Assembly: GCA_027922465.2 (NCBI GenBank)
Contig: BQMF02000001.1
Span: forward strand, 1,488,001 to 1,552,000
Direction: 5' to 3'
Origin: Turritopsis dohrnii
Taxonomy: Eukaryota; Cnidaria; Hydrozoa; Anthoathecata; Oceaniidae
DNA length: 64,000 bases
The translations under genes were made by a program, and so were the position numbers. Of this stretch, positions 11,640 to 24,283 are shown piece by piece. Under the pieces are notes generated by a model. The model was not told the origin of the DNA. It made no database searches and was given only the letters and a program-made list of their open reading frames with translations. The first letter of the stretch is position 1, and each line of letters starts with the position of its first letter.

Positions 11640-13050
11640 CAGTTCAATCTAATTTTTCCCTTGAGTTTTTTTTGAGTTTTTTTTCACTAATATAGTTGAT
11701 AAAATTGATAAAACGATTCAGAATTTCATTTAAGGATCTTAAAAATTAGTATTTTGTTCTCCAAAAGCTTTTATTTTGGAAGCAATTAAGGATTTTGCCA
11801 TGACAAAATCCACTTATCTTCTTAATGGTTAATTAACACATCTTGCAATAACAACTATCAAAGGTCATTACCAAAAACAATAACAAGTCAAGTGGCTGTA
11901 AAACACAAGAGTCATTAAAAACAAAATTTTAAGCTGTCTCAATATGTCCCCCGTTTCTCTGAACACAGCGATTTACTCTTGATGTCATTTCATGAAGAGC
12001 GGCGAATAAAATTTTGATTTTGTCTATGCGTCAAATATTTTACTTCTGAACTCTAATAGACTCTGGATTTCAGGGGAGAAAACTTTTATAATAATAATAA
12101 TAACAATAACGGTTTATATTTCAGTTCCAAAGTTTTACATTTGGCTAATTCTACTGAAATAGCGAAAGACTAGTGTATGTGCGCGATCATAAATTAAACA
12201 TTAGAAAAGTAACATTTGCTAATAAACATATACTTCAGAAACAAGAACAAGAAGGTTGAGAAGACAAGGGTCAAAAATGAAAAATGAAGACAGGCGTATG
12301 ACGTAAACTTGAACGATGTTGAGAATTCTTGTCGTAACTATTGTGGTCGCCCTTTCGATGTATACGGAGACAAATTAGCCCTTAGCGTGAGAAATACATA
12401 AAGTACATAAAATATATGAAGAACAGAAAAAAAAAAAAAAATCATATGGTCACTATAACCAGAGTCGTTAAACAGAACCGCACTAAATATATTGGGAGGC
12501 ATTATACTCATAAACGAGAAAAAGGAGAGTTGACTATAGGTTAGTGATAACCCAAAATTTAGGCTCAATGTTGAAATAGCGCAAAAACCTCGGTTAAATT
12601 GTGGAGCGAAGAAAAAAAAAACAAAAAGAAAAAAAAAAAAAAAATAACTTTTTGTTTTAAGTAGCAACTAAAGATTGCTCATAGGATGTACAAAATTTTG
12701 TAGTAACCCCCGTCTCACAATTTTTAATTTTGTGATGAGATATTAATTTTAGTGTGTTCAATAACACCGCGACAAATTCTTCATAAACAAAAGAATAATT
12801 GCACGTGAAAACTTTTGTAAACCATTAAGGAATTCTCGACACATTCAAGATTGAATTTTCTGTTCATTTTTTTTACTTTTGTCTTCCTGTAGATACTAGT
12901 TTCTGAATGTGTCTCCAAAATAAACCGCACCAAAATGTTATCGCTACAAAGATAAAATCGCACAACAACATATGAATTTTGCAACCTCTCCTTTAGTATA
13001 TTCACGAGTGTCTGCTCTATAGCCTTGATGAGGAATAAACTTTCAATCAA
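11640..13050. other. Intergenic, retroposon tail and homopolymer tracts
   Basis: It holds the minus-strand retroposon tail at 12085-12200 (see the copy at 9780), an A/T homopolymer-rich stretch at 12425-12650, and otherwise unassigned AT-rich DNA. No exon is recognised. Confidence 0.4.
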
Positions 13051-13106
13051 GTTTCAGTGAAACAAAAGTTCGGAAAGTATCTCTAATATATGAAGCATAA
13101 GAAGAC

Positions 13107-16100
13107 ATGGATGTAAAGGAGAAACAAACCAACGGTGACCGATCCGATGAAGCCGAAATGATACCTCTGCATTGGAAGAAAAATCAAGAACGTCGTGGAT
13201 TAGGTGAGTTGTTTTTTTTGTTGTTGTTGTTTTTTTTACTATCGGGAGAATTTCTGATGACTTCTTAGATGGATTTTCACTTCTTGCAAATTTTCCACGG
13301 AAGGAAACAAAATAGAACAAGAGGCCTCGAGTCCTGAAGGTCAACGCTTTCAACAGAGTTGAAAAATGTTGGACTGTGAATCAAAATGGAAAAATCATTG
13401 ATTTGTTCCAGGAATTCAAAATAACTGATGTAACTGTGATTAAGTCTCACTTTGCCTTGATAACGGTGTAAGACACCGAATAGCTTTGGCTATTTTATAA
13501 AATAATATGTTGTTTTTACTGTGACTGTGATGAAGGGAATACCGTGAGTTGGGGCGAAATTCAACTCTGTGATGGGGCGAGATTCAACAGCACCATTATC
13601 CAGACCACAACATTCAACAAAATAATTTGAAATTTCAAAACAAAAACATCGCATATCTGAACCAAGACGTAATCTATACTACACTCTACAATAATTTTTT
13701 TTTACATTTTTACAAATGCCGAATGTAAATTGCCTTTGAGCTCTTCAAATCCCAACACGAGTTAAAAGACTTCGTACAACCTCGCACGTTTATTTTTAAA
13801 ATACCAATTAGGATTTGTCAAAGACGGTTTCCACGAAATGATGCCCACCCTCCGCCCAGCCACCTCTTCGCTCTTTCAAGCATATTTATAAAAGTTACTA
13901 ATGCGCGGGTCGTTTTGGCGGAAGCTATGTAGTGAAACAAACTGAAGGAGATGATTGATCACTGTGCAAAATTATTTCTCAAAGACGGTTTTCACTAAGC
14001 AATATCATCCCCTAAAACACCTTTCCCTCCAACCCAGCGCACCTACAAAGCTTACCGGCGGGTCTTACCGTGCGTGTGTCGTCCTGAGCTGAGATGTAAA
14101 GAACACAATGATGGAGAGAATTGATGACTGTGCAATTACTGTGTAAAGGGTTTTGCGCAAAGATTTAGAAGTGCACATCGTATACACTCCATCAATTCCC
14201 ATTGCTGCTCAGTTAAAAAGATGTTAGTACTGAATTAATACTGATCTTCTTGGTAAATTTTGTCTGACAGTATATGAATTTAAATGCATTCTACAACTTT
14301 TTTCGCAAGATTTGGAATCTTTGACTACGACTAATAGGCGCAACTTAGCCGATTTACAATGTAGAAACCAGGCATTCACTTTCATTTTCAAGCAGCAGTG
14401 TGTGTTGTTGGGATTCACACAAAGAAAACCGCTGACCATTTATGAAATACTATACTAACCTGATGTTAAAACCTAAAATTTTAAACTATTTCTTATAACA
14501 ACTGTTATCTTAAATCGAACATCAAAATCTAACCAACCGACACGAAATTTATGAAAACGTTTTCCTCACAGAGAAACTAAAACAACATTCCCATTGGAAA
14601 ACGGGATTTGTTCAGCGCGGTTATTTTGACGTCGAAACATTTGAAGCCCGTTAGATAACGACATTAGCTTAAATGGATCGTGACATTTTAATAGCCAGAG
14701 TCTCTCTAAATGGTAATCATTCATGAATGTTTTGATTGCTTTAAATCTTTTTTGTGTTTTATAACTTGGTTTAGTTTTAAAAATGTAATGTATTTAAATT
14801 ATTGACCAGATGCAGCATTTGATCTTGTGATATTTTGCACAACAGCTTGAGAAACGTTTGGCATTCATCATAATAAAGATACCTCGTATGATAAATCTGC
14901 ATTGTTACTAATATCATTTCTTATGTGTTTCAAGAAATTTACACCTATAAGAATAAGTGTAAATTCCCAAACATTGTCCATTCTGTCTGGTGAAAAAACT
15001 CCCTTATGCGATGCCATGTTTCTCAAACGATGACGTCAACTGAGGGGGAGTGGGGCAACGCAAAGTTGACGCAGATTGACAGAGGGGGGAGGAGGGGTCA
15101 AAAAGTTAGAAAAATTGGTTGACGTCATTTGTGAACAATCCCTAAACAATAAAATTATCTCGTCACTTTAACACCCATCATAAATCATAAATTGCGGAAA
15201 ACTTCACTACATCAATTCTAGCAATCTTAATCAACATCGTACCCGGACCTTCTTGTCGTTAAACTGAAAGACAGTTTGAAGGGGTATTGATACGAGCTTG
15301 TGCTGTCTAAACAACGTGCTACGACTCAGTCCTTAAACGAATCGGTTGGTCTAAGTCAGCCGTGTTATCTTCTCTAGATTTTCAAGCAACTAATAAAGAA
15401 TATTCTATGTTTCAATACAGGTGATCTCATCTACAAAGCGAATCACATTGGAATAACAGTCAGCGATATTGGTCGGTCTCTATGGTTTTATTCCGACATA
15501 CTCGGTCTTCAACAAATTCGAAGACCAAATTTCGATCGACATGGTGCATGGTTGACCATGGGTAACATCGAGTTGCACCTTCTTCTCGGTCAACCGGTCG
15601 TTCCATCTGGGAAGGATCTCATAGTGGGTCACATTTCTCTTGAAACTACCAACATACAGGCAGTGCTGAAAAGACTTCAAGAATTGGAAATACCGTTTGA
15701 GACCAATGTGTCCGTACCAAAAGGTGATGAAAGAGAGGGGATAGTAACTCAGTTCTTCCTGAGAGATCCTGATGGCTACTACATTGAGCTGTGCAATTGC
15801 GACGTCCTCACCGAATTCTGCTTGGGAAATGATAAGCTGTATATTGAGGGATACGAAGAGAGTGGAATGAAGGCTGTCGACATTGCAATTTTGTCCAAGA
15901 CCATACTTCAGGCTAAGAGTGCTAAAAAAAGAATTTCTGAAAAGGAAAAGCACTTGACGAAGGTATTAGAGAAGTTTGAAATGGATGATGAAACAGATTA
16001 CAAGAACGTGGTAGTTGACGAAGAAAAGTTGAAGAACTTGGTCATGCGTACAAAGATCTATGGCGATATTGTGCAAGGCGAGACCGAAGAAAGCTTGCGT

Positions 16101-16256
16101 CTCATTCTACAAAAGGTGAACAACGATGTACCGGATGCGATTGCTTACATTAAAGCTAAACATGGTGATAAGCAAATGTTTCAACCACCATCTTATTACA
16201 AAAACAATGAAGCAAAAATTACACCAGAAGCTATTCAAATCAAAACACACTATTAA
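13107..16256 (+). CDS. VOC-superfamily protein, copy 2
   Basis: Exons 13107-13203 and 15421-16256 give 310 aa with the same intron phase and splice signals as copy 1. The protein is almost identical to copy 1. Visible changes are TDYTS to TDYKN, a Val to Ala near the C-terminus, and a one-residue extension because the stop of copy 1 (CAC TGA) reads CAC TAT TAA here. The metal-ligand set is conserved. The intron is 2217 bp against 910 bp: its first ~110 bp and last ~270 bp match copy 1, and the middle is unrelated. This is a recent tandem duplication with ~11.6 kb between copies, and both are open and probably functional. Confidence 0.85.
13370..15140. repeat. Intron insert of VOC copy 2, with a weak tandem duplication
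   Basis: About 13810-13990 and 13978-14170 share the layout 'caaagacggttt...atgatg/atcatcccc...cctccaaCCCAGC...' and look like an old ~170-bp tandem duplication. The remainder of the non-homologous intron is unassigned; no coding exon was found. Confidence 0.3.
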
Positions 16257-16375
16257 TTGTTTTTCATCAGTTTTAATCCTTTGAATATTAATGTTTGTCC
16301 TATTCGCTATAGATGAGATAAGTTGTTGATGTTAACAAACATTTGGCCTTCATTGCATGAAGATCAGTTTATTTG

Positions 16376-16761
16376 AATAAGGTATATTTGAATAACTTTT
16401 CGAGGTTTTTTAAATATCTTTATCCCGCAATTCACATGATTACTACCGACCGTAGATAGCTGTTAAGTTTTCGTGATATACATAGATACTCTTTTAAACG
16501 TAATACCTATCAGAGAAAATTATCTTAAATGACATTTTAAACAAAGACAACGAAAGTTTAAAAAAGGGCACACGAAATATAGATAGAACTGGATTAATAA
16601 GTGACGATGACTTATAGGGGTCTTCACCAACATTTAACAAGCAAAACTGAATGTCTTTGGATCAAATGAAGATGAGTAAGTGTGTCGTAGTTTTTGTTTC
16701 TGTATCTAAATTGTTTTTCTTATTTCCTGGCTGGCCTTACCAGGTATTAATAATCCTTTAT
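16376..16761. other. Space between VOC copy 2 and the FAD gene
   Basis: The two genes are convergent, so this stretch holds both 3' ends. No repeat or RNA gene is recognised. Confidence 0.35.
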
Positions 16762-19118
16762 TTAACTGGTAGAATTCAGTGGCCTAACGCTCCTTAACAA
16801 CAATCTATTGTATTCAGCAACTGACTTGACGCTTTCGAATGAAACAGACGATCCGATGTACCACATACCATATTTGCCTTGCATTTTCAACACTTTCCAT
16901 AAATACTTTTTTTGCATGTCTTCGGGTGAATATCGTGGAAAGTACCTCCACGATTTCATTAATACCGTGGTCACTTCTGTTGCCCCGATACCCCTCAAAG
17001 TCTTGTTCAGCAGGTGGTTTAGTTCCATGTAAAGCGGCTCTTCGTCACTCATCTGGTACACAATCGTGGTCCTTGTTTTGTTTGTCCCATCTTTTGAGGA
17101 AGGGTACAGTCCCTTCTTGTATCTATCACCCTCATAACCACGTAATGCAGCATACGAATCTCTTTGTGCCCAAACACTGCCATCACGTGACTTATTGTTA
17201 AGATTATCGAACCAATAGTCGATCGGGGACGGTCCTCTTCGAACGTGTTTGCTGTCAATCAAACTTGTGGTGAAAAACGTCGGCGTGGTTAAATTGAAGA
17301 AAAACCTCTCATCAACAATTTCTTCATTCATCCATAATTTCAAACTCGTTTTCATTTCAGGACTCCAAATAAGGAAATCATATTTCTCCCACTTAAACGT
17401 CTTTTGTCCTTTTAAACGTTTTTTAATCCATATTTGTTTGTAGTTGTCATGCTTTGTGCGATACACTTTCCGGATTTCTACATTGAATGTTATGTTGAGT
17501 CGTTCGTCCTTCACAATTCGTTCTAGAAGACTTTGAAAACCTCCATTCAGCATATACAAACCTAAAAATGCCGAAACTTATCATCAAAATCCCAAAAGGA
17601 CAAGGAAACGCAGAAGAACCTTTTAATGTGTTTTTGAAAACATACACACATGCCAACCTGTTGTTTTCGTTTTCCCAGATAGTCTTGCCAATAGTCCATA
17701 CATCAGTTTAGGCGTATTCCACATCAACCCATATAAGCAGGCTATTTCGTTTATTCGACCATATCCCTGCATAGAACTGGCAGCGAACAAAATCGGACTG
17801 ATCACCTCCAGGTTGTGACGTTTCAAAAAGTCGAGAAATGTTCCACTTGTGTTTTTAAGAACCTGAGAACGAGACGGGTATAGAAAGAAAAAGGTGAATT
17901 CGACAGTAGTGGCAGTGGCGGATCAAGAGGGTAGTTGCAATTTGTGTAGGAAAGTATTAGCAGTTTAATCATCAAAGAAAAACGTTCAGATAATCCTGTT
18001 GGTAATATAGATTGAATTCACAATTTATACTTCTCCACAAGTTGCGACTACCCTCTAGATCCGTCGTTATAGTGGTATCTTCTTTTATAGACCTTATCAT
18101 AAATTACGTCATTACAAACATTGCCTTGTTTCTAAGTTTATGGATTATTACGTGCTTAATCTTAATAAAAGAATTTCATGAAAACTTTTTCCCCTGAGGT
18201 GTCGTTTCTCTTTGTAAACAGCGCAAACGTCATTAATATTCAGTTTGAAAACGAGGCCTCGTTTGTAGTGACGTAATTCATGACAAGGTCTATAGCATTG
18301 CATTGTGGTAATTGTGCTCAGAAGATCAAAACATTTCGGAGTATTAACTGGAGCCATTCAGAGTCTGCACTCTAACCTTTATGTAAGCTAAAGTAGTCTT
18401 ACACGTAGCTATTGCATTACAGATGAACCACTGCCAAATCTATTGACGTTCCTACGATATTATCGTATATTACGTATATTACGATATTATCGTTACTCTA
18501 TCTACAAATTGTTCATGCTACGTTTGTGTTATATAAAAATATTGCACAGACCTGATCTGTCGGTTCCGGCATTATTTCACCTTCGTAAGTTCCAAACAGT
18601 TTACGATGTATCTCATTGTACTTCAATATCGCCATCGTCAGCTCATTAACTGCTTTTTTTACATCTGTTGTTTGAAAATAATTCATTGCGAATCTTATCA
18701 GGTATTCTTCATAGGTGATCGGCTCCGGCAAATTATCCAGCCATACCGAAGCGGGTGGAAGATTAACAAGTGTGTTTGGGATATACTTGTTGACTAACGG
18801 AACAATGCTGTCGTTATAATCTGGAGCTAGGTAAACAGTTCCCATATCGTGTTTTGTTCCTCTATGCTCAACTGTGTGTGTTTTTCCTCCGAACGTAGCC
18901 TCCTTCTCAAGTATCTGCACGTTGGTGAAACCGTGTTCTTTTAATAACAACGCCATATGGATCCCCGACGCCCCAGCTCCTACAATAACGATTTTATCGC
19001 GGTAAGACGATGGGCCAGTAATTTTGTAAAGTCGATAGTTTTTGTTAAAACTCTCCATGCTTGATGAATCCATAGTAGATATTGTAAGTAATAAAATAAA
19101 AAGTATATGTGATCTCAT
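16762..19118 (-). CDS. Secreted-type FAD-dependent oxidoreductase (flavin amine-oxidase-like)
   Basis: Three exons on the minus strand: 19118-18552, 17862-17658 and 17561-16762, together 523 aa, with donors GTCTGT and GTTGGC and acceptors TTCTCAG and TTTTTAG, in phase. Residues 1-15 form a hydrophobic signal peptide. A Rossmann FAD-binding motif follows: G47-A-G49-A-S-G52, with the ribose-binding acidic residue E71 and a GGKT turn at 77-80. The C-terminus has YGMWYIGSSVSFESV, the usual second FAD contact before a short terminal helix. There are several N-glycosylation sequons. It fits the NAD_binding_8/amine-oxidase superfamily, closest in layout to secreted fungal- and invertebrate-type oxidases; the substrate is unknown. 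Alternative: a catalytically unrelated member of the same fold. Confidence 0.75.
18086..18294. mobile_element. 209-bp MITE in intron 1 of the FAD gene
   Basis: The inverted ends TATAGACCTTATCATAAATT and its near-complement AATTCATGACAAGGTCTATA continue inward through ACGTCATTACAAAC versus GTTTGTAGTGACGT with few mismatches. It has no coding capacity. It lies wholly within the intron, so splicing need not be affected. Confidence 0.65.
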
Positions 19119-20443
19119 TTCTGTCGATTTTTTCTTCCACCACCCCTTTCTTCTCCTCCCTTATCGGTGAAGCAGCCAAGACCAACTGTATTCGATTTGA
19201 TTTTTTCTCCTTTAGTTTTCGTTGATTAGTTTTCTCAATATCGCATACTTAAAACTTTCGCATTGTGACATCGCTAAATGCAGGTTTCGAAAACAAAAAA
19301 GAAAATATAACTGATTTTACAATAGCATAGTTGAAACTGATCAAACAACACAACGTAAATAATATAATTTTTTAGAATTCGACAAAACCGCTATTTTATT
19401 TTGTGTATGTTCACACATTTAAATACTCATTTCATTAGTCTCGATACATTTCCCTGCTCTAATTTTAGATTTTCCCTATGAATGGATGAATGGATTACAT
19501 TATTTCAAATGATTGAATCCTACGTTCGTTTTCGTTCATTTATGAATCGTGTCTTTGCATCGGCGTGGGTAAAGACTGTCTTGAACAAAGGCTTAATATC
19601 ACTTGGGACAGCAAACAGTTCATCAACCATCTCAGTTTGTGACATAAACTTAAGTTAACCTAGTTCCTTTAGAGGAGTTTAAGGAGTTCTAACGGAGAAC
19701 TTTCGTTGGTTTCATACACAGACACTCGGGAAAACGTTTTCTACACGATTGGATTTCTTTGATAAGTGTGGAGTGACGCCTCTTTATTACATTACCAATG
19801 CTCAGTTTGTTTGGAAAGCAATGTATTTTCACAGTGTGACATTTTAGATATGCATCTATTTAATTTTACGCCCAACTTTTACGCCCAACTTCTACGCCCG
19901 ATATTTTCACCTAGCCAATCATGAAGAATGATCTTTGGATGAAGAATTCAAGACGTTTTGTGCGCTAAATTTCAGGATCAATATTTAAAAATCCATTATT
20001 TTCAGACAGTTGGAAGATTTTTTTAAATTACCATGGTAACTGTTCGGTTAGCTAAGTTTCACCTGCGTTCAGTTCGAACTTCTCCGTTCTTTTAATCAAT
20101 TGTAGACAATTCTCTATAAAAATAAAACACCCACGTAGAAGAATTGCCAAACTTGTTCTAACGATATCAACACAAATTTTGAAAAAGGAAAAAGAAAAAA
20201 AAAAATCTGCTTTCCATAAGTTGGAATTACAAAAAAGACGAAATCTTGTCAAGTTGAAAAAAAATTATCCAGGGTTCTTGCTATATTTTTGAACGATAAC
20301 AAACAATTCAAAAGACCGGATGATTTCTTGAAATAAGTTTTTTTTAATCGATTTTTGGTTGTTATATTATGCAAAAAAAATAGCAGCGGTCTAAATATTG
20401 ACTGTTAATTTGAAATAAAAGCTTCGCAGTTGTATTAAAGAAA
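19119..20443. other. Divergent intergenic region
   Basis: It lies between the head-to-head FAD and Bcl-2 family genes, so it holds both promoters. A short CTTTTACGCCCAA repeat is seen around 19863-19900. Nothing else is recognised. Confidence 0.4.
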
Positions 20444-21648
20444 ATGACTGAAGAATCTGTAGTAGAAGTATCAAACAAAGAAAGTTTGGAAAAACTTGAA
20501 AAGGTTTTAAATATATGGAAAACGAAGAACATCGTGACAAAGTTTAAAACAAAGAAGAATAATTTTATTCCAGGAATAGAAGATACAGTCATGCTACTTG
20601 GCAAAAAAGTTTCCAAAAAAGACATCCAACCAAACTCTCTAGAGGACATAACACTAACAGCTCAAAGGCTGTGTGAAGAGTACATTGAAGCCAGGCTGAC
20701 GAGATCTGGAATTAAAGAATTCGATTACTCGACCAGCGCAGCGGTTGAGGAAGAGTATTCAAACGTGCTTCAAAATATGGGACAGATTTTAGAGATGAAA
20801 TACCCTAAATTATATTCCAAGATTTCCCTTCATTTGAAGTTAACTTTCGATAGCGAAATTGTTGTTTGGGATTCATTCAACAAATTCGGTGGACACCTTT
20901 TTTCTGAAGGAATAACATGGGCTAACATATTAGCGTTTTATGCTTTCACAGGCGGTCTGGCACTAGACTGTGTTTCACATAGGAAAGACGAATTTCTTGG
21001 ACGAATTGTCTATTGGTTTGGGATGTTTGTCATGAAGAAGCTGGCACCGTGGATTCAACAACAAGGAGGATGGGTGAGGAATCTGTGTTGTTTATATTAT
21101 ATTGGGTCAACATTTTTCAACTCGAAGCACAAAGTAATAAACAATTCGGAAAGATGCGGAGATCTATTCTTGGATGTTCTAATGTCCAAAGTTTTCGCTC
21201 AATACATCAGCACCAAAATAAGGACCTCATTCCCAGTTTTTGAATTTTTTTTAGATCGAAATAGTATTTTTTGTTTTATTCTCTATAAGAATTTTGAGCG
21301 GTTTCAAAAAAAAAATTGGAGGAAAAATTGGACTAAATAAGGGACCAAGCAGAAAAAAAAATTGACCTTCGACCAAAATGTTTCTGTCTAAATTTTACCC
21401 GTCCAGTTAAGTCTTTTGCTAACCCCGTCTTTTTCATTTAGAATGCAATCACTGAGCACTTCAATAAAACTCCCGAGAAACAGGATTTTAGCGATTACAG
21501 TGACGACGAAGAAGATGAAAACTCTCGATTACAAAAGTTTAAAACTCGGCTGAAAGAATTGACCGCTGACCAAGAAAACCAAAAGAGATTGATCATCATT
21601 TCCGTGTTGATTGTGATTGTATCATATGTTTTCATCATGTGTGTTTAA
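20444..21648 (+). CDS. Bcl-2 family apoptosis regulator (multidomain, tail-anchored)
   Basis: Two exons: 20444-21073 and 21442-21648, with intron GTGAGG...CATTTAG in phase 0, 278 aa. Residues 74-86 look like the amphipathic BH4/alpha1 helix. Residues 105-124 align with BH3 (LQNMGQILEMKYPKLY), BH1 is EGITWANILAFYAFTGG (155-171) and BH2 is APWIQQQGGW (201-210). Exon 2 encodes an acidic linker and a C-terminal hydrophobic tail (about 260-278) for mitochondrial or ER membranes. The second exon is short and easily missed. The exon boundary after the BH2 Gly-Gly-Trp is a position often used in this family. BH3 has Gln where the usual Asp follows Gly. Whether it is a killer (Bak/Bok-like) or a survival protein cannot be decided from sequence alone. 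Confidence 0.85.
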
Positions 21649-21664
21649 AGGAATGAGTGCTTCA

Positions 21665-21684
21665 GGGTTAGGGTTAGGGTTAGG
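21665..21684 (+). repeat. Short interstitial TTAGGG repeat
   Basis: Three TTAGGG units in a row. This is the animal telomere repeat, but three copies could also arise by chance or double-strand-break repair. Confidence 0.6.
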
Positions 21685-21901
21685 TTTGAATATATCCTGA
21701 CCTTAACCTTTGGGGTTAGCTTCCACCTTGATACAAAACAATAAATAGCCAAGATTATTTTTTTTAATGTACTAAAATTATACAGAAAATAAAACATGAT
21801 ACAGATTGTTTATTGGGAGAATACTTCCCGAATGTCATGGATGGTGAACTAACTTCTTTTCTTCTGTGATAATAATTGATAAACGGTGCATTGATCATGT
21901 T

Positions 21902-22773
21902 TTATTTGGATGTTTTCTTTAACTTCTTTGATGTTATTGATTCAGCGACGAGATTATGTTTGTCATTCTCAGATCTTAATTGACGTTCCAGTTGTTCTAA
22001 ATGAACTTTGTGATCTTTCATCTTCCTTTTGTGAATACAGATATTTCTTTCTCGTGAGTATAGCTTTAGTGTTTGCTTTCATTTTATCCGGCATGAGCAA
22101 TCCTTCAAGTCTTTTAATAATTTGGAATTTTCAAGCTGTAAAAGGTCCGGTCCTTGTTAACAGTTGACTATTTCTTGCTTGCAATGTTTTGATGTTATCT
22201 GCAGTTTTTAATTGTTGAATGGCTAAATTGTTCAAGCAGTTGCTTCATCTTCATTTGTTTATCGATTTGACTTTACTTATTTTCCATGAGCTCAACTTTG
22301 TTTTTTTTCTTTGTAATTTTTTTCTTACAATTCCCAGTTTTCATCTTCAATTTTTTCAATCTTCATATCTTTCGATAAGGAGTTATGAGCATTTCTTAAG
22401 CAACTTTCAGTTAGATATCGATATTTGGTCAACAGCTTCTTCATAGTGGATCAATGATGATGATGACACTCATCTTCTTTCTGAGAGATTTGTTCATCTT
22501 TACGAGAACATTCGTCTGTTAAGGATAATGATTTATGTATCATTTCTTCGATGTGTTTATTCAAAAGGGTGTTTTCTCCTTTGCATGCCTCAACTGATGA
22601 TGTTAACTCATCAATCCTCAGTAATTTTTTGCTGGAAAAGACTTTCTATTTATCCTTCAAACCTAATCAACTTCTGTGCGGTGTTACTTGAATTGAGATT
22701 CTGCCGATTTGGATAGTTCGGTTAATGCTTTGTTTTCTTCTTGAAGAAAGGTAATTTGACCTTGATTCACAAC
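21902..22773 (-). pseudogene. Decayed coiled-coil protein gene fragment
   Basis: On the minus strand two exon-like blocks read in phase across a plausible intron: 22773-22688 (after CTTCCAG; VNQGQITFLQEENKALTEL) and 22631 onward (after TTTCCAG; LLRIDELTSSVEACKGENTL, then LSLTDECSRKDEQ), up to a TGA at 22453. Beyond that, heptad-like fragments continue in shifting frames (LQLENSKLLKDL, LEQLERQLRSENDKHNL) to a stop at 21902. The pattern is a long coiled coil; the parent gene is not identified. Several frameshifts and internal stops indicate a pseudogene, although the two upstream blocks are intact. Confidence 0.45.
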
Positions 22774-23024
22774 CTGGAAGAAAAAGATTGTCGATACAAA
22801 AACATGAAGCAAAGTGGATACATAATATTGTCATTTAGATCGAAACATATATTTGAAAGATCGAAAAATATATTTTTCCAATTTCAGCGTTCATGTCGTT
22901 ATTCGATTAGTTACAAAAACAGAAAAGAACTGAAATTGTGTTCCCAGTGCACCTTAGGGCGTGTTTGATTAATAGCCGATGGCGTACATAAATTCATAGA
23001 TTATTAAGAACCTTTAGTTGAACA
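22537..23024 (+). repeat. Left arm of a 488-bp inverted duplication
   Basis: It matches 28804-29291 in reverse complement without gaps, apparently at or near identity wherever compared. It overlaps the coiled-coil gene fragment, which suggests that this copy is the source. Confidence 0.85.
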
Positions 23025-23434
23025 GTTGAGTATTAGTTGAAAAGTACAAGGCAACGTCACAAATTCTCGTATAATACGTTCGATACAATACAGTATAATA
23101 CTCTCTTTCATGTGTGATTAATAATACTGTAATCTAGCCCTTATAAACCGAAATCCATCGTGTAGTCTCGCCCTTATCAATCGAAATCCAGTGTAAATGA
23201 TGCACGGTTAATTGCCCCCGCAGCGAGCGTAAGCGAGCGAGGAGGCATAGTAGTTTCACGAGATAGGCGAAAGTCAGTTTTCGATTTTGTTCATCATCAT
23301 CTTCCAACTTTTCGTGTTGCTGTAACACGGTGGTATACAACTATTAGCTGACTTTGCTTTTTCATGTTTCAAAGCATGGTACTGTAGGTGGGAGAAAGAA
23401 TGTTTTTTCGTATCTTTTTCCTAATTTATTATTA
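23025..23434. other. Spacer before the Helitron array
   Basis: No gene is recognised. A short GCGAGCG-rich patch lies around 23222-23242. The first Helitron-like CTAG end is at 23435. Confidence 0.35.
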
Positions 23435-24283
23435 CTAGCCGCCAAGGCGGCGTCGCTCGCCGCCCATGTCCTCCTGCTCTGTATAACTGTATCAATAAAC
23501 GTCAAATTTCCTTATAAACGGCTCGTACAACCAGAAGCAGATTCGAAGTCACAACCTCTGGTAAAACCAATCTTTTATCAGTGTAACAATACACTCAATA
23601 CATATAGAGAGAAAACTTCAACTTTTTATTAACTTTTGTTTTAAAAAAGTTACGCGCTCTAACATGGGTGCTATCAAACGTAAGGGGGGGAATGGTTTCT
23701 CTTCTTAAAAAGTTCACACGGAGGAGAGAAAAAAGGCACGTGCTAAATGAATGAATAGAATAAAAAAACGTTCGATTAGAACGCTTAACAATTAAAAGAA
23801 CAAATTAAATTATTAAAAGAAAAGCAAAAAAAAACAACATTTTCTTTTGATATGATACTCTTTTTTTACCTATCGGTTTTTAAACATTTTGATTGCTCAA
23901 AAAAAAAAGTTCACCCGTCTCCGACAGTCAGGCAAGACTCAGTGGCAAACCGAACATATGCTGCCACGTTCTGCCACTGCTGCTTTTTGTCCAAAATGTT
24001 TAATCAATTAGTTTCTTTGTATTTAGTTGATGTACTGTTTTCAAAGCCAAGTCAACGTGGAAAATAAAACTAACAATAATGATAAAAACAAAACGTTACT
24101 CCTATTAGTTCATCAGCCAAAAAAAGTCACGTTCGATTGGGGTTGCAATGTATTTGCTTCAAACTCACGTCGCACACAAAAAAAGAAATAATTTCGCTCA
24201 CAACTTAATCTACCATTTTGCGTGACTTACAAACAAACGCACAAACAAACAAACAAACAGAGAATCGGCTATTAATATATAGA
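23435..24283 (-). mobile_element. Helitron-like unit H1
   Basis: Read on the minus strand it starts TCTATATATTAATAGCC and ends with a perfect hairpin (CCGCC-TT-GGCGG) directly before CTAG, followed by host T. TC start, 3' hairpin and CTAG|T are Helitron hallmarks. No Rep/helicase is present. H2 follows without any spacer. Confidence 0.55.

Noticed and set aside
21665..21684. Chromosome end or former telomere
   Set aside because: Only three TTAGGG units, with ordinary sequence on both sides.
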